Source of the DNA: Kribbella solani
GTDB taxonomy: Bacteria; Actinomycetota; Actinomycetes; Propionibacteriales; Kribbellaceae
Direction: 5' to 3'
Length of the DNA stretch: 64,000 nt
Assembly (NCBI RefSeq): GCF_014205295.1
Contig: NZ_JACHNF010000001.1
Coordinates: 1,922,001 to 1,986,000 of the forward strand
Of this stretch, positions 59,312-64,000 are shown in pieces. Numbering within the stretch: position 1 is the stretch's first letter; each line of letters opens with the position of its first letter. The notes beneath the pieces were generated by a model, which had not been told where the DNA came from, did no database searches, and saw nothing but the letters and a program-made list of their open reading frames with translations. Made by a program: the position numbers and the translations under genes.

Positions 59312-59385
59312 GGGACCAACGGCCCTTTACGACGACCCGAAAGTCCCGCCGCCCGTTCCGCGGTGCAGCTTGGGACCAAAGGCCC
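59312..59385. promoter_or_regulatory. Three DosR-like boxes before the lipid operon
   Basis: GGGACC-AA-CGGCCC (59312-59325), GACCCG-AA-AGTCCC (59334-59347, a minus-strand GGGACT form) and GGGACC-AA-AGGCCC (59372-59385). Centres are 22 and 38 bases apart. They lie between the divergent secreted protein and the SDR-remnant/ceramidase start. Confidence 0.7.
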
Positions 59386-59438
59386 TGTGCGGGTTTGGCG
59401 TGCGGGCTGAGGGTGGGAGGGTACGGAAGGGGTACGAG

Positions 59439-59504
59439 ATGGGCAGGCTTGACGATCGGGTCGCGTCGGTGACGGGAGTCGCCGGCGGGTACGTGGCCCG
59501 CTGA
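59439..59504 (+). pseudogene. 21-codon remnant of a short-chain dehydrogenase start
   Basis: ATG 59439 with GGAAGGGG upstream opens MGRLDDRVASVTGVAGGYVAR, which looks like the first strand and NAD loop (TGxxxG region) of a short-chain dehydrogenase, then stops. The TGA overlaps the ATG of the ceramidase gene (TGATG). The remnant may now act only as a translated leader feeding ribosomes to the ceramidase. Confidence 0.6.
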
Positions 59505-61432
59505 TGTTCTCCTGCGGGCGTGGGATCGCGGACATCACCGGCGAACCGGCGGACACCGGCATGCTCGGCTACGGCAAGTCGAGCCAGCGCAGCGACGGCA
59601 TCCACCTCCGGCTGCGCTCCCGCGCCTTCGTGATCGCGACCGGTGAACGCCGGCTCCTGCTCGTCGTCAACGACCTGCCGATGGTGTTCGACAGCGTCCG
59701 GCGTGCGCTGCTCGATCGGCTCCGGGTGTTGTACGCGGAGCTGTACACCGAGCAGAACACCATGGTCACCGCGACCCACACCCACTGCGCGCCCGGCGGC
59801 TATTCGCATCATCACCTGTACCACTCGAACACCGGCGGCTTCCGCCCGAAGACGTTCACCGCGATCGTCGACGGTATGACCGAAGCCGTCGTCCGTGCCC
59901 ACGACGACCTCGCCCCCGCCACCCTGACACTGATCCACGGCGAGCTGCGGGACGCGAGCGCGAACCGCTCGAAGGTTGCCTTCGACAACAATCCGGCGGC
60001 GGACCGGGACCGGTTCCCGGACGCGGTCGATCCGCAGACCACCGTGCTGCGGATCGACCGCGCCGGTACGCCGGTCGCGGCGATCAACTGGTTCGCCGTG
60101 CACAACACCAGCATGACCAACGCGAACACCCTGATCAGCGGCGACAACAAGGGGTACGCCGCGTACCACTGGGAGCGTCTCGTCGCCGGGGTGGACTACC
60201 GTGACCGCCGGCCCGGAGACTTCGTCGCCGCCTTCGCGCAGACCAACGCGGGCGACCTCACCCCCAATCTCGACCTGCGGCCAGGGCACGGTCCGACCGG
60301 CGACGAGGCCGAGAACACCCGGATCATCGGACTGCGCCAGTACGAGGCCGCCGCCCGCCTGATGACCACGAGTGGCACGGTGCTGACGGAGGACGTCGAC
60401 TACCGACTGACGCATGTGGACCTCAGCGACGCCGTGATCCGGCCTGAGTTCACCGGTGACGGCCGGGTACATCGCACCGGTCCGCCGATCGGCGGCGCGG
60501 CGGCGCTGGCCGGCAGCGAGGAGGACGGTCCGGCGTTCCGCGGCTTCCACGAGGGCCGGAATCCCTTCTGGGACCGGGTTTCCAGCCTGATCTACAGCCG
60601 ACGGCCAGGACTGCGCGACGTACAGGCACCGAAGGCGCTCGTTGTCGCCGGACTCCGCGGGCACTACGTGGCCCGGCGCGCTCCGGTGCAGCTCCTGCGC
60701 ATCGGGCGGCTGTATCTCCTCGGCGTACCAGCCGAAGTCACGATCGTCGCCGGGCTCCGGCTCCGCCGCACCGTCGCGGCGATCGTCGGCGCCGACCTGG
60801 CCGACGTGCTGGTCGCGGGCTACAGCAACAGCTACCTGCACTACATCACCACGCCGGAGGAGTACGACACGCAGCAGTACGAGGGTGGCAGCACGCTCTT
60901 CGGCCGCTGGACCCTCCCCGCGCTCCAGCAAACCGCCAGTGACCTCGCGACCGCGATGCGGGACGGTAAGCCGATCCGGTACGGCGACGCGGAACCTGAC
61001 GTACGGCGACCGCGCACCGCCCGCCCGCGAATCCCCCGCGACAAAGCACCGGCCGGCCGCGAGTTCGGCGACGTGCTGCTCGAACCACGACGCCGGTACC
61101 GGCCCGGGGACACCGTCACCGCGATCTTCGTGGCGGCGTACCCGAACAACGACCTGCGCCGCAACGGCAGCTATCTGGAGGTCGAACGCCGGACTGCCGA
61201 CGGCTGGCAGCCTGTCGCCGACGACGGCGACTGGTCCACGACGTTCCGCTGGCGCCGGACGCGTACCGGGCAACTCGCCGTCGTCACGTGGGTCGTACCC
61301 GGCGACGCGACCGGTGAGCACCGGATCCGCTGTCACGGAAAGGCTCATCGGCAGGTCCTTCGGCCCTACACGGGCACCTCGCGGCTGTTCACCATCGAGG
61401 GCAGAGGAGGACGCCATGTGGACCAGATCTGA
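59504..61432 (+). CDS. Neutral/alkaline ceramidase-family protein
   Basis: A 642-residue enzyme of the neutral ceramidase family, which splits ceramide into sphingosine and fatty acid. Family blocks are GRGIADITGEPADTGMLGYG at the start, ATHTHCAPGGYSHH (zinc), WFAVHNTSMTNANTLISGDN, and YITTPEEYDTQQYEGGSTLFG near residue 450. In the nucleophile block the usual Asn-Ala-Gly-Asp-x-Ser-Pro-Asn reads NAGDLTPN, with Thr for the catalytic Ser. There is no signal peptide, unlike secreted bacterial ceramidases. It is coupled to a leader remnant upstream and overlaps the E2-like gene by 17 bases. Confidence 0.88.
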   Translation: MFSCGRGIADITGEPADTGMLGYGKSSQRSDGIHLRLRSRAFVIATGERRLLLVVNDLPMVFDSVRRALLDRLRVLYAELYTEQNTMVTATHTHCAPGGYSHHHLYHSNTGGFRPKTFTAIVDGMTEAVVRAHDDLAPATLTLIHGELRDASANRSKVAFDNNPAADRDRFPDAVDPQTTVLRIDRAGTPVAAINWFAVHNTSMTNANTLISGDNKGYAAYHWERLVAGVDYRDRRPGDFVAAFAQTNAGDLTPNLDLRPGHGPTGDEAENTRIIGLRQYEAAARLMTTSGTVLTEDVDYRLTHVDLSDAVIRPEFTGDGRVHRTGPPIGGAAALAGSEEDGPAFRGFHEGRNPFWDRVSSLIYSRRPGLRDVQAPKALVVAGLRGHYVARRAPVQLLRIGRLYLLGVPAEVTIVAGLRLRRTVAAIVGADLADVLVAGYSNSYLHYITTPEEYDTQQYEGGSTLFGRWTLPALQQTASDLATAMRDGKPIRYGDAEPDVRRPRTARPRIPRDKAPAGREFGDVLLEPRRRYRPGDTVTAIFVAAYPNNDLRRNGSYLEVERRTADGWQPVADDGDWSTTFRWRRTRTGQLAVVTWVVPGDATGEHRIRCHGKAHRQVLRPYTGTSRLFTIEGRGGRHVDQI

Positions 61433-62282
61433 CGGCCGGCGCGTCGTCGGCCTTCCCGACGAGCGGGCCATGATGCCGTTCATCATGCGCCGCCGGAGCG
61501 AGTCGGCGGTGTACTTCGAGCAACTGGTCGACATCGCCGCCGCGCGGGACTGGGTCGAACGCTGGAACGCGGCCGGCGGACCGCACTTGAGCTTGTTCGT
61601 CCTCGTCCTGCACGAACTCGCCGGCCTGCTGCACGCCCGGCCGCGGATGAACCGGTTCGTCGCCGGCCGCCGGCTGTACGACCGCGACGGTGTCCACCTG
61701 TCCTTCGGGGCCATGAAGGAGTTCTCGGACGACGCCCCGCTGGAGATGATCAAACGCCGGTTCGAACCGGGCGAGTCGCTCGCCACCGTGATCAGCAGCC
61801 TCGAGACCGCGGTTCACGCGGCCCGCGCACACGGCATCGGCGATCTGGACAAGGAAATGAAGTACTTCCTCGCGCTGCCGGCGCCGGTGCTCGACGTCGC
61901 CGTCTCGGTGTTCCACTGGCTGGATGCACGCGGGGTCCTGCCGTCAGCCATCACCCGGTCCGATCCGATGTACTCGTCGGCCGTGGTCTCGAATCTCGGC
62001 AGCCTGAAGACCGACGCGGCTTTCCATCACCTGTACGAACACGGCAATTGCCCACTGTTCCTGGTGGTCGGCAGGATCCGGCCGGTGCCGGTCGTCCGCG
62101 ACGGGCGCATCGAAGCACGGCAGATTCTCCCGCTGCGCTGGACGTTCGACGAGCGGATCGAGGACGGTCTGTACGCCACTCGCTCGGCCGAACTGCTCCG
62201 CGACCGGCTGGAGGACCCGATCCGGTACCTCGGGTTACCAGAGGACGCGGTCCGGCCTGACGGCGTACGGAAACCGGCATGA
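61416..62282 (+). CDS. E2-like acyltransferase fold without catalytic His
   Basis: A 288-residue protein with the fold of 2-oxoacid dehydrogenase acyltransferases, without lipoyl domain. Segments are DIAAARDWVERWNAAGGPHLSLFVLVLHELAGLL (helix-strand of the CoA site) and a C-terminal WTFDERIEDGLYA in place of the HxxxDG motif: the His is a Glu. If active it must use another mechanism. The ATG at 61416 has GAGGAGG upstream. It overlaps the ceramidase gene and is coupled to the WS/DGAT gene (ATGA), so it is likely part of a lipid acyl-transfer unit. Confidence 0.72.
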   Translation: MWTRSDGRRVVGLPDERAMMPFIMRRRSESAVYFEQLVDIAAARDWVERWNAAGGPHLSLFVLVLHELAGLLHARPRMNRFVAGRRLYDRDGVHLSFGAMKEFSDDAPLEMIKRRFEPGESLATVISSLETAVHAARAHGIGDLDKEMKYFLALPAPVLDVAVSVFHWLDARGVLPSAITRSDPMYSSAVVSNLGSLKTDAAFHHLYEHGNCPLFLVVGRIRPVPVVRDGRIEARQILPLRWTFDERIEDGLYATRSAELLRDRLEDPIRYLGLPEDAVRPDGVRKPA

Positions 62283-63721
62283 CGGCGCGGCAGGTCGACG
62301 ATCTCGGCGCGATGTACCTGGCCGCCGAGAACGATCGCGTCCGTACCCACACGGCGGCGCTCATCACGATCGACCCGGCCGCGCTCCCCGGCGGTGTACT
62401 CACCGTCCAGCGGCTCCGCGCGTTGCTGCGCGAGCGCCTGGAGCTGGTGCCGGTGTTCCGCCGCCGGCTGGCCGGCGTTCCGCTCGGGCTGGACCGGCCG
62501 TACTGGATCGAGTGCGAGGCCGACCTGGAGTTTCATGTCCGGGAGATCGCACTGCCCGAACCCAGCAACGACGAACTGCTCCGCGAGCAGGTAGCACGCA
62601 TCTTCGCGCGTCCGCTGGATCGCTCGCGCCCACTCTGGGAGATGTACCTTATCCAGGGCCTGAGCGGCGGCCGGGCCGCCGTACTGACGAAGATCCACCA
62701 CGCCGCCGCCGACGCCGAGTCGGCGCTCGGGATCGTCGCCGCCCTGACCGACACCACGGCCCACCCCCGCCGCCGTCCACCCTCATCATCATCATCAGCT
62801 CCGCCGGCGAATCCGCCGGGCATGGGGGCAATGCTGTTGCGTGGCTTGGGTGCCGTCGTACGCCAGCCGGTCCGCGCCGTGACCGGACTGCCCGCCGCGC
62901 TGTCCGGCGTGGACGAGACGCCGGTCTTCGGCACCATGCCCGGAGCCCGTCTGATCGGAGCGACTACTGCCCTCCTGACCCGCCGGCGCCGGCATACACC
63001 GATGCCGCGGGCGCCCCGAACCTCGTTCAACCGGACGATCTCCCCGGATCGCCGGATCGGCATCTCCGACGTGCCGTTCGACGACGTCAGGCGCGTCAAG
63101 CAGCACTTCGCGGTCAGCGTGAACGACATCGTGATGGCGATCGCCGCGGGCGCGCTCCGCCGCTGGCTGCTCGACCACGCGGAGCTCCCCGACCGCTGCC
63201 TGACCGCGATCGTGCCGGTCTCGCTCCGGACTCCCGGCTCGGGGCCGGACGGCAATCAGCTCAGCGCCGTCGTCGTACCGATCCCGACGGACGTCGACGA
63301 TCCGGCCGCCCGGCTCGGCGTCGCGCACCGCGCGATGCTGTCCGCCCTGCGGGACCTCGGCACCATCGCGCCGGACGCGTTGACCGACACGATCCGGATC
63401 GTCCCGCCCGCGTTCCTCGTCCGTACCGTCCAGTTCCTCACCCGCCTCAACACCTGGGCCCCGCTGACACCGGCGATGAACGTCAACATCTCGAACGTCC
63501 GCGGGCCCCAGCAACCGCTGTACCTGGCCGGCGCGAAGGTGGAGTCGATCGTCCCGCTGGCAGGTATCACCGACGGCCTCGGCCTGAATGTCACCGTGCT
63601 GAGCTACCACGGCCGGCTCTCGATCGGCGTCGTCGCCGACCGCCACCAGGTCCCCGACGTCCAACGGATCGCCGCCTGGATGGGCGACGAGCTCGCACTG
63701 CTGATCAAGTTCGCGCGCTGA
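62279..63721 (+). CDS. Wax ester synthase/diacylglycerol acyltransferase (WS/DGAT)
   Basis: A 480-residue acyl-CoA transferase of the WS/DGAT family, which makes wax esters or triacylglycerol for storage. Visible motifs are PLWEMYLIQGL, the active-site KIHHAAADAESALGIV (HHxxxD with Ala instead of the usual Gly after Asp), VNDIVMAIAAGALRRWL and NVNISNVRGPQQPLYLAGA near the end. A triacylglycerol synthase (tgs1) is a core DosR-regulon gene of dormant mycobacteria, so its place here is apt. The ATG overlaps the stop of the E2-like gene, and the 3' end overlaps the convergent hydrolase gene by 17 bases. Confidence 0.92.
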   Translation: MTARQVDDLGAMYLAAENDRVRTHTAALITIDPAALPGGVLTVQRLRALLRERLELVPVFRRRLAGVPLGLDRPYWIECEADLEFHVREIALPEPSNDELLREQVARIFARPLDRSRPLWEMYLIQGLSGGRAAVLTKIHHAAADAESALGIVAALTDTTAHPRRRPPSSSSSAPPANPPGMGAMLLRGLGAVVRQPVRAVTGLPAALSGVDETPVFGTMPGARLIGATTALLTRRRRHTPMPRAPRTSFNRTISPDRRIGISDVPFDDVRRVKQHFAVSVNDIVMAIAAGALRRWLLDHAELPDRCLTAIVPVSLRTPGSGPDGNQLSAVVVPIPTDVDDPAARLGVAHRAMLSALRDLGTIAPDALTDTIRIVPPAFLVRTVQFLTRLNTWAPLTPAMNVNISNVRGPQQPLYLAGAKVESIVPLAGITDGLGLNVTVLSYHGRLSIGVVADRHQVPDVQRIAAWMGDELALLIKFAR

Positions 63722-64000
63722 ACGACCGGACCTTGGCAGCGAGCAGGCGCTGGACGTGGCGGTCGGTACCCATGCCGTTGTGCGTACCGCCGACCTCGAT
63801 GTGCTCGGCGGCCGGATCCAGGCACGCATGCCAGTCCACGACCGCGTCCTGGCGCGAGTACAGGGACACGAACGGCAGGCCGGCCGGCCACGGCGACTCG
63901 AGCAACGCGCTCGTCCGCTCCGCGCAGCCGCCGCTCAGGCAGTCCGTCGTCAGCAGCCACGGCCAGCCGCAGACGTTCAGCCTCGCCATCAGCTGGACCT
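63705..64000 (-). CDS. Alpha/beta hydrolase (lipase-like), C-terminal part cut by window end
   Basis: The frame is open to the right edge of the window, so only the last 98 or so residues are visible. The catalytic Asp and His loops are recognisable: FVSLYSRQDAVVDWHA and VGGTHNGMGTDRHV, as in triacylglycerol lipases of the LipA/EstA type. It may free fatty acids from the store made by the convergent WS/DGAT. The nucleophile Ser lies outside the window. Confidence 0.72.
   Translation of the reverse strand, partial: VQLMARLNVCGWPWLLTTDCLSGGCAERTSALLESPWPAGLPFVSLYSRQDAVVDWHACLDPAAEHIEVGGTHNGMGTDRHVQRLLAAKVRSFSART

Noticed and set aside
59327..61786. An 819-codon open frame on the minus strand opposite the ceramidase gene
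   Set aside because: The opposite strand carries a clear ceramidase with conserved motifs; the long minus frame shows only GC-driven low-complexity sequence.

Overview
The window is high-GC, densely packed DNA from an actinobacterium. Gly/Ala/Arg/Val-rich proteins, GTG starts, 4-bp ATGA overlaps, probable leaderless promoters and the gene families point to Actinomycetia. The strong use of GTAC-containing codons and the mix of genes would fit the Propionibacteriales, for example Kribbella; that placement is inference. No rRNA, tRNA, CRISPR array, transposase or phage gene was recognised.

Layout. 1-2.3 kb: tail of an exopolysaccharide locus (Wzx-like flippase end, a lipoprotein, a sugar transferase). 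2.2-5.8 kb: a metallo-beta-lactamase/Rieske fusion, then an oxidoreductase-isomerase sugar pair. 5.9-8.3 kb: a metal homeostasis unit (His-rich CDF exporter, ACR3/BASS-type permease, SmtB-type ArsR repressor) with two nearly identical candidate operators. 8.3-16.4 kb: a complete glycopeptide-resistance locus, vanS-vanR / vanY-vanK-vanZ-vanH-vanA-vanX, plus a second vanS paralogue at its far end. VanH makes D-lactate, VanA ligates it to D-Ala, VanX and VanY remove D-Ala-D-Ala ends, and VanK-type FemX adds cross-bridge residues to the altered precursor. Three copies of a 33-bp element precede vanY (and vanR), vanZ and vanH and are candidate VanR boxes. 16.3-28 kb: a mixed accessory stretch (EamA transporter/MocR regulator, CehA/McbA-like hydrolase, a two-component pair with a fossil response-regulator start, a secreted PAF-hydrolase-like enzyme and a decayed copy of it, MarR/MFS pump).

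28-64 kb: one large island that looks like the dormancy (DosR/DevR) regulon of mycobacteria, carried by a different actinobacterium. It has a DevS-like GAF-GAF histidine kinase, a DevR-like regulator, an Acg-type nitroreductase, PPOX proteins, four tandem universal stress proteins, an Rv1733c-like membrane protein, Hsp20, an Rv1738-like DUF1876 protein, ABC transporters and a zinc alcohol dehydrogenase. It also has a sulfide:quinone-oxidoreductase/TusE/DsrE sulfur relay, a CstR-CstB persulfide unit, a split cytochrome b operon, and a lipid block (ceramidase-like, E2-like, WS/DGAT, lipase). About twenty 14-bp inverted repeats of the form GGGACC-NN-GGTCCC sit in the promoter gaps of this island and nowhere obvious in the first 28 kb. 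They match the core of the known DosR box and would tie the island together as one regulon. The most interesting material is this box-defined regulon with its sulfur and cytochrome b modules, and the duplicated VanS with a shared VanR box.
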